From Pipra filicauda (taxonomy: Eukaryota; Chordata; Aves; Passeriformes; Pipridae): a DNA stretch of 64,000 nt. The notes beneath the pieces are model-generated. The model had not been told where the DNA came from. It saw only the letters and a program-made list of their open reading frames with translations, and ran no database searches. The position numbers and the translations under genes were made by a program. Below, one piece after another: positions 13,401 through 26,000 of the stretch (the first letter of the stretch is position 1; each line of letters starts with the position of its first letter). The stretch covers positions 372,001-436,000 of the forward strand of contig NW_024104313.1 of NCBI RefSeq assembly GCF_003945595.2, written 5' to 3'.

Positions 13401-14053
13401 ATTGTGAAAACTGTGAATAAATTTTGATAATTTTAATCCTTAAGAGAAAAAGGACCACACTCCAATTTTTTTAAAATGTAAATTATATTTACTAAGTATT
13501 CTTGATTCATATTGATCTCTAGAAAATTTAAATTTAAAAAAAAGGCAAACATCTGTGTTTATTCATAACTTATTTTTTTCTACAACACATCACAAACAGG
13601 CTTACACAAAATCAAATTTTATGCCTTCTTTGCTGCAGCCTAACCATACTAGAGTCCTTTGCAGTGTAATTAATATGCTTAGTTCAGTACAACAGTATGA
13701 GTGCTTCTTTCTATGGAAACCCTTTCCTTTGGATATATCACTGGAAACACAAGAATTAGGAGAACTGCATTAGAATTATCCTACCAAGAAATATGATCAC
13801 TGCTAATATCACATTCTCTATTACTAAAATTCTAAATGTTTGCAGAGAAATCCATATGATTCTCCATCTTCACTAGACCAAAAGAACAGAAAAGACACTT
13901 TACAGCATGAAGGCAGAATGTGCTCTGTATCCCAAGATCTGAAAAGTTTGAGGTTTTTAATGCATATATAACTTAAATACTTTATTTTTCTCTGAGTTAT
14001 GTTTATTTACTGCAAAGTCAGTCATTTTTGTTTCTATGCTTTGAGGCCAGTTT
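10496..14053. other. Unique noncoding stretch with a GC-richer patch
   Basis: Mostly AT-rich and featureless. The exception is a GC-richer patch at about 10935-11140, crossed by a minus-strand open frame (10898-11236) whose first 50 or so codons look protein-like but are not recognisable. I see no splice-site pair or homology that would make it a gene. Confidence 0.55.
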
Positions 14054-14143
14054 CATAGAATCATAGAATCATAGAATCGATTGGGTTGGAAAAGACCTCC
14101 GAGATCATCGAGTCCAACCCTTGGTCCAAATCCAGTCCATTTA

Positions 14144-14370
14144 CTAGATCATGGCACTCAGTGCCACGTCCAATCTGCGCTTAAAAATCTCCAGGGATGG
14201 TGAATCCACCACCTCTCTGGGCAGCCCATTCCAATGCCTGATTACTCTCTCTGTAAAGAATTTTCTCCTGATATCCAACTTAAATTTCCCCTGGCGGAGC
14301 TTAAGCCCGTGCCCCCTTGTCCTATTGCTGAGTGCCTGAGAGAAGAGACCAACCCCCACCTGGCTAGAAC
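14144..14370 (-). pseudogene. CR1 ORF2 C-terminal tail, frame-shifted
   Basis: This continues the fragment above in a different frame: QVGVGLFSQ, then [37 protein letters not shown], and a stop at 14144-14146. This is the standard C-terminus of CR1 ORF2. Compared with the family pattern, the join with the upstream part is about two bases short around 14365-14392, which shifts the frame. The tail itself has no internal stop. Confidence 0.92.
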
Positions 14371-14371
14371 T

Positions 14372-14962
14372 TCCTTCAGGTAGTTTAGACGGTGATGAGG
14401 TCACCTCTGAGCCTCCTCTTCTCCAGGCTAAACAACCCCAGCTCCCTCAGCCTCTCCCCATAGGACTTATGCTCCAGTCCCTTCACCAGCCTTGTTGCTC
14501 TTCTCTGGACCCGCTCCAGCACCTCAATATCCTTTCTGAACTGAGGGGCCCAGAACTGAACACAATACTCAAGGTGTGGCCTCACCAACGCAGAGTACAG
14601 GGGAAGGATCACTTCCCTGCTCCTGCTGGCCACGCTATTTTTGATACAGGACAAGATCCCATTGGCCTTCTTGGCCACCTGGGCACACTGTTGGCTCATG
14701 TTGAGCTTCCTGTCAATTAGTACCCCCAGGTCCCTTTCTGCCTGGCTGCTTTCCAGCCACTCTGTGCCCAGCCTGTAGCGCTGCAGGGGGTTGTTGTGGC
14801 CAAAGTGCAGGACCCGGCACTTGGCTTTATTGAACTTCATCCCATTGGAATCAGCCCATCTCTCAAGTCTATCCAGATCCCTCTGCAGAGCCCTCCTGCC
14901 TTCCAGCAGGTCGACACTCCCTCCCAATTTGGTGTCATCAGCAAATTTGCTGATGATGGACT
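14372..14962 (-). pseudogene. CR1 ORF2 reverse transcriptase fragment (motif C to C-terminal region)
   Basis: The minus-strand frame encodes the end of the CR1 ORF2 polyprotein, which in intact elements is an endonuclease plus reverse transcriptase that copies the element RNA at the nicked target. The visible part begins with [11 protein letters not shown], so the catalytic FADD (RT motif C) is intact. It continues through [15 protein letters not shown] and [15 protein letters not shown] to RGDLITV. The endonuclease, RT fingers and most of the palm are missing through 5' truncation. The open frame continues upstream to 15296, but those roughly 110 codons are flanking DNA and show no CR1 similarity. 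The frame is lost near 14385. The copy cannot encode an active enzyme. Confidence 0.93.
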
Positions 14963-14968
14963 CAAAAT

Positions 14969-17900
14969 TCTTATGTAGTCTTTGTTTCCCTTTCTGTTGT
15001 TGGTGTTCATTTCTTGCAGTGATAATCGTTCTGATTAAATCGCTGTGTAAAACCCACAATTTTTGCTCTTCTGTGTCTTCATATGCAAACAGAGCATGTG
15101 TGTGTTTGTGAACAGTTGCACATGCATTTGCACATCTGTGCAGGTGTATGGATGTATAGGTGTATATACTTGCATATATATACTTGCATATGCTTATGGA
15201 TGAAAACCTGTAATAGGGAAATAAATATTTAAACTGGCTACATTTGTTCATCTTTGATTTTGTTTTGTTTTTAAATACACACCAAAGATGGTTCACATTC
15301 TTTTACTGGCAGATTTATTTCAAATCTCTGAATTAATTGACAGATTACATTGTTTTTTGATGCTAATAGCAGTGCCTTTGCCCTTTACAATAGGAAGGTT
15401 AAGGCAGTGTAAAAGAGTACAACAAATATGATACATGATCGAAGGTTACAGCAGCCAAGAGTAGATGAGTTGTCCATGGAACACTAAAAGATTAAAAGAG
15501 GGTAAAAGGCTAAGGAAGACCAGCTGGCTCTGTAACATATTACTGTTCAGAGTGCATTACTGCTAAATTGAAAAACAGGTTCAAACTGCAGGTTTCCGGG
15601 ATGCTGCAGAGTGGAATGCATACCAAATGTGGTTACTTCAGCCTGGGTAAAGAGTAAGGGAACATGAACTATTGAATGTTATTGGCACTGTTAGCAGCTG
15701 TTTACTCTTTCTCTGGGGCGTAGGTTAAGAACAGGGACAAAGCATAAAAATCAAGAGAAAGGAAGTGGATAAAACCAAGCAGGCTTTGGAGACATTAATC
15801 CCTTATCAATTGCAAAGTAGGAATGATATATCTCCTTTAATTTTTTTCAAAATTTTTTATTTTATATACATGCTATCAGAATAAACCTGTAAGACATTTA
15901 CAGGGTTTTTTGACATATACTGAGAAAGGATTATTCTCTCGATCTGAAAGTAGAGATCTGTTACTTTAACCCCATTCTTTATCACAAATGTCTGTGTAAC
16001 TTAGACCCCATCTGTGGCCCACTGCCACAGGGTTATAAACAATGTCAACAAGAAGAAGTAAGAAGAAGATGATGCCTAAGTCACCAATCTAAATGTGGAA
16101 AAACTTGGGTTCGTGTTCCCTTTCTTATACAGACTTCCTTTGCGACCTTCAAAAAATTTCATTGTCTCATTTAGGGCTAGGTAAGAATGTGTGCTGTATT
16201 TTCTGTACTTTTGTACATAACATATCAGTAGACAAAATAGTTTTAAAAAACCAAAACAAAACAAAACAACTGTCAATTGGAAATGGTTTGTAAAGGTCTG
16301 GTTCATAACTGTGAAATATTGACCAGTGTTTCCACACACCTACCAAGAGCAAGAGATCATTCATCATTCTCAAAATGGGATTTTTTCCCTTTTTTTTTTT
16401 CCCATATCCATTGAATGGAACTGAAAAAAGTTAATTTCAATTAAAATTGGCTAATTTTTTTACTGTGCCAGAATGGTAGGTATTCATGCAAAGGCCTGCA
16501 CTGAGGCAAGTGAATTCTTCCACAGAGAAGAGGAAGATTGTATTCTAAGGTGGATACTTAGCACTTATTTTATGTTCTCTAAGGCAATATATTACTTACA
16601 GTTCACGATATCAGTGAGTATGGTTTGTAAAATAGTATTTTAAAAGAAGTCTCTCCTCTTTTTATTTTTTGTTCTTTGTTGTAAATTGGCTTTCCACTTG
16701 TGATTAGATCAGACTTTGCTGAGAAAAACCATCTTTATATAATCTCTGGCGTAACAGTTTCAAAGTAATTTTCCCAAAAAGCATCTTTAATATCTGTATC
16801 TGGTATATTTTGTGTGTTGCGACAAAACATCTGTTCAGCTTCTTCAAGAGCAATGTGCAAAGAGCAGATTGAGTTTCGTTATTTACATCTCATATCAAGC
16901 AAGACTCGGATAGAAGATCTCTTTCCTACTTTTCTTTCCATGGAAGCCTCCAATCATGTATGGTAAATAAAATGGCTAATGGATTAGGAAGGAAGATTTT
17001 TAATAACTTCTTTGCATACACCTCTTTACACTCTGCAATGCTGTAATCCTTTAAAGTTTTTCCCTAAAACAATATCCAATTGTTATCATGTCTATATATA
17101 TACAGGAAAGTCTTCTGAGCCATTGTTTGGAGACAGTTGTGAATTGCAGAAATATTTATGATCAAGGAGATCACTTTGGGAAAAAATAATCAAAATACAG
17201 TTTTATTAAAGACAGTTCTCATTACTGAGGTAGTGTGTAGTAAGAAAATCACTGTAGCTTTATTAGTGAGGATATAATGACTTGCATGACTACTATATAG
17301 TTTTCTAAAAGAAGAGAATAAAAATAATGAATACTGCTGGAGAAAAAAATAGTTTGTCTTCTGCTCTGTAAAAAAATCTGGTTGCATGTTAATGTAATTT
17401 TAACGTATTAATTGACTTCCAAAATATCTGTCAGAGAATAAAAAAAAGAAAAAAATCTTTAAAGCTAAAGTTCCAGAAGACAAAACACTTTAAAATTAAA
17501 CATAACATTTTAAAATCGCAGTACTAAATATTATACTATCCTTTTACAGATCTATAAAAATAGTTAGATTATTGATAATATCTATTTAACCTACAGACAT
17601 ATTGTACAATATTCTTGGTGCCAGCCCTGTGAACCCTTTAAAACTAAAGGGAAATTCTAGTCATCAATGAAATTTTAACTGTTTACTGAAGCAACAACTT
17701 ACTAGGGTAGATAAACTGGCATCATTAAGAAAGGCTGATATTGCAAATTAAATTACAAAATAAAGATCTGTATTATAGATGTTTTTCTTCGAGGATATTT
17801 GTGTATTATTATTGTTTATGCACTAGAAAAACTTGGCTTTATGTTAGTCTTTATTGGAAAGTGTATATACCTTTTTTAACTGTAGTTGTTACAGCTAACT

Positions 17901-19121
17901 ATGCATCACAGCCATGACAGTCTGGTACAAGTGGCAATGTGATGTCTTGGATCTAGTATTTGAATGCAGGTGCTGCACTGAGGCCATGCATTGCTAGTAG
18001 AAGATAAGGTTAGGGTACAAAAAAGAAAAAGGCCAGTCGAGACTTTCCAGACTTTTCCTTTACCAGAAGTCTTTAGCATTTCTTTCAGTCTGTGTGGGAA
18101 GGTCTTTTTTGGCATCATGATGTCTGATCTCATCTTTACCACTTCTGAGACTCTTTTTATGCCTGTACACACTGAATGATGGGAGATAGGTGGGAGTAAA
18201 GAGCAACTGGCAATGCATCCTGGTCCCTTTGCGCTTCGCTCTTTTAACACAAGTAAACTGTCTTTCAATAAATAAAAAAAAGGGGGGGGAAGTGACTTTT
18301 ATATTATTCTTTTGAGCAGCTGAAGCAGCTCCTAGTATTCCCTTAGGGCTTTCAGGAGCACAGTTGTGATGTTGTCAACAAAGGAAAAATAGCACAGCAA
18401 AGCGAATGCAGTGCTCTTGTTCATCTGTACATGGACTGATGCAGCTTTGGAGTGGCAGCTGCTGCCTTTTCTTAGCAATGAGTTCTATGCATGTGAGTGC
18501 AGAGTAGCCATGAAACTGCTTTGTTATCCCTTTGAAAAACAGCATTGTTTAAAAATAATCCAAAGGAGCTTTATTTATTATTAACAGTAAACTGTAGGCA
18601 CCCTGGTGTCCGAGTGAGCTTGGGCTGGGAAGGGTAATGAGATTTCTGTTCCAGAAAATGGTTTTTGTTTGATTTCCTGACTTGTGGTCGAGCTGACCTG
18701 CTGCTTGATGTCTTGGCCAAACTTGTGGTCATGAGCTAAGGAATGAACTTAAGGCAGAAAGATGTGACAACAGAAGATGAGGAAACAGGTTAAGTTTAAC
18801 GTAAGTTGTGGGAAAAAAGATATGGATAATTAGCTTTTTGTATATTATGGGCTTCAGAAAAATACAAAAATGGTTGCAATAATAGGGAGAACTAAGAAAA
18901 GAGATATTAGAAACTAGGGATGCTGGATAATTACTCTATAAAGTTCTCCAAAGTCTGTAAAGAATGAGTAACTCTCTTTGTGTGGCCTAGTATAAAACAT
19001 ACCTCTGTAACCTTCTCCAACGGCAACTCCACTTGGGCATGGGAAAATCACTTGGTGTTTTGTTGTGACCCCTATGATATAATCAGGACATACTAAGAGT
19101 AATGCGAATTCTTCCCTCCTG
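14969..19121. other. Unique AT-rich noncoding stretch
   Basis: I see no gene. Low-complexity parts include a TG/TA alternating patch at about 15095-15200 containing two TATACTTGCATAT units, an AAAAC repeat at 16250-16270, and an A7G8-like run near 18277-18290. The 120-codon minus-strand frame at 17906-18268 has no recognisable motif. Confidence 0.65.
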
Positions 19122-19330
19122 TGTGGTGGGTTAGACTTGGCTAAAAGCCATACTCCCATCCAGCTGCTTGCTTACTCCCTCTCTGCTATCAAGAAAAGGA
19201 GGAAGAAACCTCATGGGTCAAGATAAAGACAGGAAGATCCCTTACCAATTACTGTCATGACAAAATGGACTCAACTTGGAGAAAATAAACTTCATGTATT
19301 GCCAATTAAAATAAATATTTAATCAACAAA
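19122..19330 (-). mobile_element. Old ERVL-type LTR fragment, minus strand
   Basis: From 19122 the plus strand reads TGTGGTGGGTTAGAC, then CTCATGGGTCAAGATAAAGACAGG, then TTACCAATTACTGTCATGAC, then ACTCAACTTGGAGAAAATAA. This order matches the reverse complement of the 3' part (R/U5) of a common avian ERVL-family LTR that I recall ending in AACCCACCACA. The terminal CA of the sense strand lies at 19122. Similarity fades past about 19330, so the rest of the LTR is deleted or decayed. No viral coding sequence is seen. The assignment rests on remembered family structure. Confidence 0.75.
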
Positions 19331-22300
19331 GTCAAGAATCTGTCACAATTCCTCTTCATAGTGCTGCTCTTCAGATAAAGCGTATTTACCTCTTTATATG
19401 TCTCTTTTTGTCACATGCAGCAATTAGCTTACCCCTGAGATCTAGCAGAAAACAGAGGGCAAATTTTCAGAAGTAGTGGTTGGATTCATGTGGAGAATTA
19501 AAAACAAATGCAGATGTATTCAAAAGGCAGAATGCATGGGCTGAAGCTGTTTGAAAACAAGGATGGGGAGAGGTGTTTTGTTATGGCAAGCTTCATTTCA
19601 AGAAGTAAATTATTTTAATACTTGCCAAGTCTGCCCTGGCTTCTGGGTAGCTGTTGCATTCCCAGGACAATGTCAGTAGTAGCACTGGCTGCTCTATCTC
19701 TGTTAAGTTCTCAGATTGGCACCCAGATGTGGAAACTACAGTGGCCTTTCTGAGTGACTGCCTTTGCAAGCAGAGGTAGTTCTGTGACTTGATACATCCC
19801 TTCGTGCTGGTATATGAGGGCTGACCTTGGCAATTATTGTAATCTTCCAGATATTTCTCACCTGTTGTCCATCTTGGAAGCAGACTTAAATATCACTTCA
19901 ACAGCTGCAGATTTCTGAATGTCTCAGTAATGATCAGCAGCTTACTGACTGGAAAAGTTAGCTGTTTCTCTGTTTTTCAGTGCTTGGCTACAGCTGTTCT
20001 ACACCTGTTATAGGACTACAATTGTACAATTCTTCAACTTCTATAGAATGATGATTTCAAGTATTAAATATATATATAAAAATAATTTGAAGTAGTGATA
20101 TATATTTAATACTTGAAGTAATTGTCCTATAAAATTTGAGAGTTTAATCTAATTATAATATTATACATATGTATGTATATAATTTCACATAAATAAGGTG
20201 GTAAATCACATATTCATGTTAGTGTAAAAATTACTGTAATTTAACTCTATCTCACAAAGAATATCCTGAGATGCTTTAGAATTTATGAGGTACTGTATTG
20301 ATGATGTCTTGTTTTCATCAAAAGACTATGAGGGTAGAAAAGTCAAGCACTCCAAAACTGTAAAATAAGAAATTGCAAAGAAGACTGACCACAGTTTTTT
20401 CCATCAAAATCCTTTCAAAAATAATTTCTATTTTAAAAAAGTTTAAAGTCAATGTTGTCTGTATGTTTCTTTTCACTACAAGTGAATGATCCAAAATATT
20501 TTATTTGATAAATTTTAAGAAATCTATTAAGAAATGCTGATGCAAAGCCTTGCGAGAGCAGAAATTTTATTTGTCAAATATCTCCCCTTTGTTCTCTATT
20601 GGTTTAGGACTGTCATTCATGCACTTTTTCTATCACTAGGACAAGAGGCTGTGGTCCATCATGGAAATTGGTGTAATGGTGAAGCCAATGAATGATTTTC
20701 TGGAAAATAACAGTTGAATGTGCTGTGATAGCAAAACTGACTGCTGTTTACAGTGAAAACCATGCCAGTGTACTTGGCTTATTTGGTCTGGATGAAAGTA
20801 TTATACCTCACTGTTGTTTAATTGACATCTGGACTTTGGGTTGTACTTGAAGAAGCTTTTCTGCTACCTTTGTTGTTTAACTTCTTGAATGGGAGGCTTA
20901 GTGGAGTTTTTTTGGGTTAATTTGTAAGCAGAAGAACCTGTGCTTCTGATGCCAGCCTTAGTATTGAAAACTCCTATTTTTTAAAATACTAAAAGCAAAG
21001 GTGTGTTTGTATTTTGAGTGGCATTTATCTTAGAAAAATACAGAAATTTGCTGAAAAACAAAAAGGAAAAGCAAAAATGCTGTTTCCACGAAAAAAACAA
21101 ATAAACCTCCATGTTGCATGAACCCTTGCAATGGCATTTGGCACTCAACTAGAAATGGAAGTCACTGTAGGAGAAAAAAGTGAACAGCTGTTTAGCTGCA
21201 CAACATAATTATAGTACTTTACGCTTTCTTTTTCTACATGCATTTTAAGAGTCATGGAGTTAGTAATGCAAGCTGGGCGCTTTATGCTTGCCTCAGTGAA
21301 CTCACAGTGAATTTCAAACCACAAAAAATGGAAATTGAGGATGAATTGTAACTAAGAAAAACGATTTGTAAGATGAAACTTCACCTTAAACTTGCAAATG
21401 AACACAATATTACAGTACATTACAGGAAATTCTAGAGAGCTTTATCTAGTTTGTGTCTAGTTTCAAATACTTTAAAATATATTCAGGTTTTCCTTAATCT
21501 AAATGTAGTTTGCTCATAGCAAGTCATCTGGGACAAGTATGCAGGCTATTCCACCTCAATTAGAGCAGCTATGCGTATCTACTGCCTTAGTGTGATTATT
21601 CTGTACAAATTAAGGCACTAGTTTTCTCAACAAAATACTTTAGTCAAGAGCCCTTCCATTTTGATAACTGCCCACAATACATTTCATTATCTTGAACTGC
21701 ATTCACCCAAAATCTGCCTTGTCATAATAGGCCTGTGTTAAAAATCCTAGTCATCTCTGAACAACTTTTATTTCATAAATTAGGCTTAACACCTACCAAC
21801 ACCAATTTTATTGTTGTTAGAAAATACATCAGATGTCAGATGCAGAAGAAGGAAGGCCCACTCATATTCTGATGCCCTTTATGGTAAACTGTTCAGATAA
21901 ATGAAAAATATTTCAATACTACCAGAGATCTGAATCACATCCTTTTGATCAATCAGCATTTCAAATTGTGAAAACATCCTCCCCTGAAAAACCATTCCCT
22001 TTGAAATTTTTAGAATGCCAATCTTGCTCTAAAGTGGAAATGAATTTCATTCTTATGTAGCTGTGTTACATGTTAAAGTATATTTCATATGTCATTTTGT
22101 ATGAAACATACACAATATAAGCACCATTTCAAATACGTATGTTTAATCCAGCTTTGGCACTGGAATACTATCCCAGTGTGGGACATGAAGTACCTGCTGT
22201 GTTGCATTTCCTATCATGTCTTTAGGACTCCTGTCTGTGTCTGAAATGTATATTAGCGTTTCCAAAATTCCATAAAATTATTCGCTTTGAATAAGGACTG

Positions 22301-22984
22301 ATCCAGCTGTCTACCCCAAACAGACCTAAGCCCCTCAGTATGCTTGCAGTTCCACTGACCCTGACTATTCCATTTGGCCTGCTTACATTTTGTTTCCCTT
22401 TCTTGACTGGGTGAGCTAATTTTCCTAGGGAGGTGCTTCAGAGCAGTTTACAAACAAGTAACACCTAGGAACAATTGCATCCTCGCAGCACTTCTGGTGA
22501 TTTTGTTGTAGTAACAGTGATTTTGTCTCTCTAGTCAGCAAACATTATTGGAATTGGATAGGAATGAGCATTACCATGCCTAAAACTGCAGTTGTGAATA
22601 TTCTCACTGAAAAAAACTCTGTACCTCTTACTGCAAGGGAAAAGACCTTGCAGCTGCCTTGTTATTTCTTTTTGAACCCAAAAATACAGTTAAACCTGCA
22701 TGATTCAACAGGTATCTATGGGACAGTTTTCATACATACAATAGGAATATTCCTTCTCTGGTGTACTAGCGTCTTGCCTAGCCACAGAAAGCTGATCATC
22801 ATTAGGAAGACTTCCAGGAATGCCTCAAATGAAAGAAGTAAACCATGATATTGAAATCTCATCTATTTTGGGAACTCTGCTTGAAAAAACAATATGAATG
22901 TAAATATATAATTATGCAAGAATGGGATCTTAGCCTGGATGATTTAGAAAATTATCACTTGATCCACCTCACTGTCCATTCATC
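19331..22984. other. Unique AT-rich noncoding stretch with a hairpin
   Basis: No gene seen. It holds the perfect inverted repeat at 20056-20117 inside an AT-rich patch (20040-20200). The rest is unique sequence with only short open frames. Confidence 0.65.
20056..20117. repeat. Perfect 20-bp inverted repeat with 22-base loop
   Basis: The left arm TTCAAGTATTAAATATATAT (20056-20075) is the exact reverse complement of the right arm (20098-20117). The two flanks continue to match weakly for about 15 more bases (9 of 15). Transcribed on either strand, the segment would form a long AT-rich stem-loop. It could be a degraded miniature element, a microRNA-like hairpin or a mutational palindrome. Confidence 0.9.
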
Positions 22985-23075
22985 TAACCCACATTTCCTG
23001 TGCTTACCTATGATGATGTTATGGGAGACAGTGTCAAAAGCCTTGCTGAAGTCAAGGTAGACAACATCTGTATAA
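22985..23075 (-). mobile_element. CR1 fragment covering RT palm motif A
   Basis: On the minus strand, 23003-23070 translates without a stop as DVVYLDFSKAFDTVSHNII. This is the highly conserved RT motif A block of CR1 and related LINEs, including the catalytic aspartate. Similarity drops off sharply upstream in the sense direction (past about 23075). Only weak traces might reach 23240. This is an internal piece of ORF2 with neither the 5' nor the 3' end of the element. It could come from CR1 or a close L3-type relative. Confidence 0.88.
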
Positions 23076-26000
23076 AAGTTCAGTTTTTCATTTCAGTCTC
23101 TTTCACAGCAATCTCACAAGCATAACTCAGCAATTTCTGGAAATGTTTTGTGGAAGACAAGTTTCCTGGGAATAGGTTGGGATTTTTTTATAATAACACT
23201 GTCACTAGATTTACTTTCTTACAAGTTTGTAGGAAGACTGCTGCTCTGCTGGAAAATCTGTAGTTCCTGTATGTGGTCAAGTGTGCCTATCAGACTTCAG
23301 CTTCACTTTGTTTTCCCTCTAGAGTTGCTTTTTTGTTTTTCCCTGTATGATCTCTGTAGGAATCATATGCACTGGTGGTGCTTTCTCGTGTTTCACACTG
23401 GATTTTATGAAGCTCTTTTATGAGCACCATGCTGCGTAAGGGAAACAGCAGAACAAATGTGTTATGCTGGTTGGTGGCTAGCAGTGAGTGTTCAGCTAAC
23501 AGTCTCTGAAAGGACACAGCAGGAGTAGGTATTTGTTTTCACACAGCTGTGGCACTATTACCTCTTCTGTACTTTGTAACTCACTGTAGAACACAGGGGC
23601 AGATATTAGCATTATGCAGTTGCTTTTATTGCTCACCCAAAATTTCAGTCATGGTAGTGCATAAGAACCAGATCAAGTGAAAGAGAAGGCAGATTTCCAA
23701 ATGCCCAAAGACTCAGTAAGGTGCAGAGAATTGGCCTTAGTGACAGGACTGAGAACACATTTGGGAGAAGATATTTTTTGATTTTGAGTTTTGACTATGG
23801 CATGGCTTTTAAGAAGATAGAGATGCCATTCCAAAAGTGGCATCCATGAAAAGAATATGGAAGTAGTGGAATGGTAGAAGAGGCAGGTGGAGAATTGCAT
23901 GCCTCCCATATGTGGAATTTAGTCACCTCTCATACATTTGTTAAGTTTTGAAGGATTGAGGCATCCATAGAATCTGGACCACTGCAGGTTGTCTATCACT
24001 ACGTGTTTGGAGCACATGCATAGTTTTTTATTTTTGGAGGGGGGGGGAGCATAGGGGTACAGAGGTGAGGAGTGGGGATGGGTTGACACACTAGAATTCA
24101 CCTGTTCAGCAATTGTCATATACTTGAGTTCCACATTTATGTTAAACCATATCAGTTCTTGTAAAATTGAATCATATTAATTGATTCTAGTAGGGTTGTT
24201 ATGGTACATATGAAGAACTCTGCCGAAACATAAAATAGCAGTTATTACATGATAAGTTTTTAAGCAGGCAGTTATGCCAGTTAGTCTTGTTGCAGAATAT
24301 TTTTACTTGATTTTACTTTACATTTAAAAACAAAATTATGTCTTAACTATAGGAATGTAATAATGTATTGTCTTTTTTTTTTTATTCAGAAAACAAAATG
24401 GATAAAGAAATATTTTAGTCTGTCCTGAACACCAAGGGGGAACCATACATGAGATTATATGTGCTAATTTAATTGAATCCAGTACATGTTCTTTTTGCCT
24501 AATTTTTGAGAAGTTTGATTACCTCATAATAACTCAAACTAGGAGAAGATAGGCATAGTGAAAACATCATAAGAATGTAGGTTTCCTTTATGTGAGAATT
24601 CTTGCATTCCATATAATGTCATTTTCCAAAAATGAGTAGTGAAAGATATTTGAAAGAAAGCTGTAAAAACATATAAGGCACTTAGTTGTGTAATACTAAA
24701 CCATAGGGACAAATTTTTTTCTGACCTACAATTTTTATCCTTCTGAATGTGACGGCAGATACTGCTCTTACTCATCTAAAGTGTCATAGCAGTACCTCCT
24801 AGGGATAAGTATGGTACTGTAAAAACATTCACCTAGGGCTTTAGCAGTTAATGACTGTTGTCTGAAAGATGAGGGGAAATGGGCATTTACCTCTGCCTAG
24901 AGCAGCAAATAACCCTACCTCTAGTACTGGTACTGAGTCCATTGTAGATAAGGATTAGTGCCAGTACATTATTTTTCTGTGTGCAACAGCTGTGAGTAAT
25001 CTCCCCCTAAAATCTGACTGAGAGCTAACAAAAATAAAACTAAAACATCTGTGCCAGCTGTGCACAGCTGTGTCTGCCTCTGTGGATATTTCTGCAGAGC
25101 ATTCGGTATGATAGTTCACCATTCTTTTTGTCCCCTATCAATTCATAGGAGTCAACAGAAGAATTAAAAGTAAAATTTTGAGAATCATTTGATGTTTTAT
25201 TACATTTTTCCTGATTCCAGTGATTCTTCTTCCTTTCCTAGTTTTCCATACTTCATTCATAACAAAATACTTTCAGGCAACCTTGTCAGAAAAGAAATAA
25301 GCAAAGAAGCTGTCCTATCACTCCTGCACTTCTCCTTCCATTCGTCACAGTATTACTCAGAAATAACTTCTATTGAGCCTTGTTCGGGGAAGCAGCTCAG
25401 TGTACTTAATAAGAACTTTGAATATTCTTATTTCCTGTTCTCTTGGACCTGATTATATGTTTTCTGTTTACATCCATGAGTCCAGTGATCTCTTAATCAG
25501 ATGTAAATCTGGACCAGGACAGCTGCTCTGAATTCCCTATTACTTGCACTGTTTTCAAACCCCAGCACTGAATCGTTTACTTCTGCTACTTTATCACCAC
25601 TTTTGTAGTGTTGAAATTCCCTCTACGGTATAAGCCAGAGGTATGAACATCATCATAATAATAAAAATAATCATAAAAAAGCAGGTGTCCCAGTTTATAT
25701 TCCAGTTCCATCCCCTTTAAAATTTCATTTAAAAACAATCTTTAGCTTGATAACCACATTTTTTTCCTGCTCAATCACATGATATGCGCATCTAACATTT
25801 CTCATTTTCTGATAGTATGTAGTAATACCTACTTAATACCCAGATTAATTCTCCCTATTAATCTTCTCACCAGTCATGTTAATGCATGGATATCTATGTC
25901 ATTTGTGCTACCCTCTTTTACTACATTTGTGGCAGATTCTGAAGGAAAGAAAAACTGAAAATCAACACTTGAGGCAGCCTCAGGAATATAGCAGAAACAT

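Larger units (their letters stand above)
14054..14968 (-). mobile_element. CR1 LINE, 5'-truncated, minus strand
   Basis: A CR1 non-LTR retrotransposon copy read on the minus strand. Its 3' end (14054-14078) has three copies of an ATTCTATG-type repeat, the hallmark of CR1 tails. Upstream comes the conserved GGTTGGA/GAGTCCAACC 3' region and then the C-terminal part of ORF2. The 5' end is truncated just before the RT motif C. CR1 normally makes no clear target duplication, and none is seen. The frame is broken only by small deletions, so the copy is fairly young compared with the others here. Confidence 0.95.

Noticed and set aside
14469..15111. Plus-strand frames of 60-106 codons
   Set aside because: They are antisense to the CR1 ORF2 on the minus strand and arise from its coding composition.
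17906..18268. 120-codon minus-strand frame
   Set aside because: No motif, and Cys/Ser/Lys-rich composition without domain structure.
22119..22138. Similarity to the miR-29 seed region (AGCACCATTTCAAAT)
   Set aside because: The match breaks at the central base and no complementary arm lies nearby to make a precursor hairpin.
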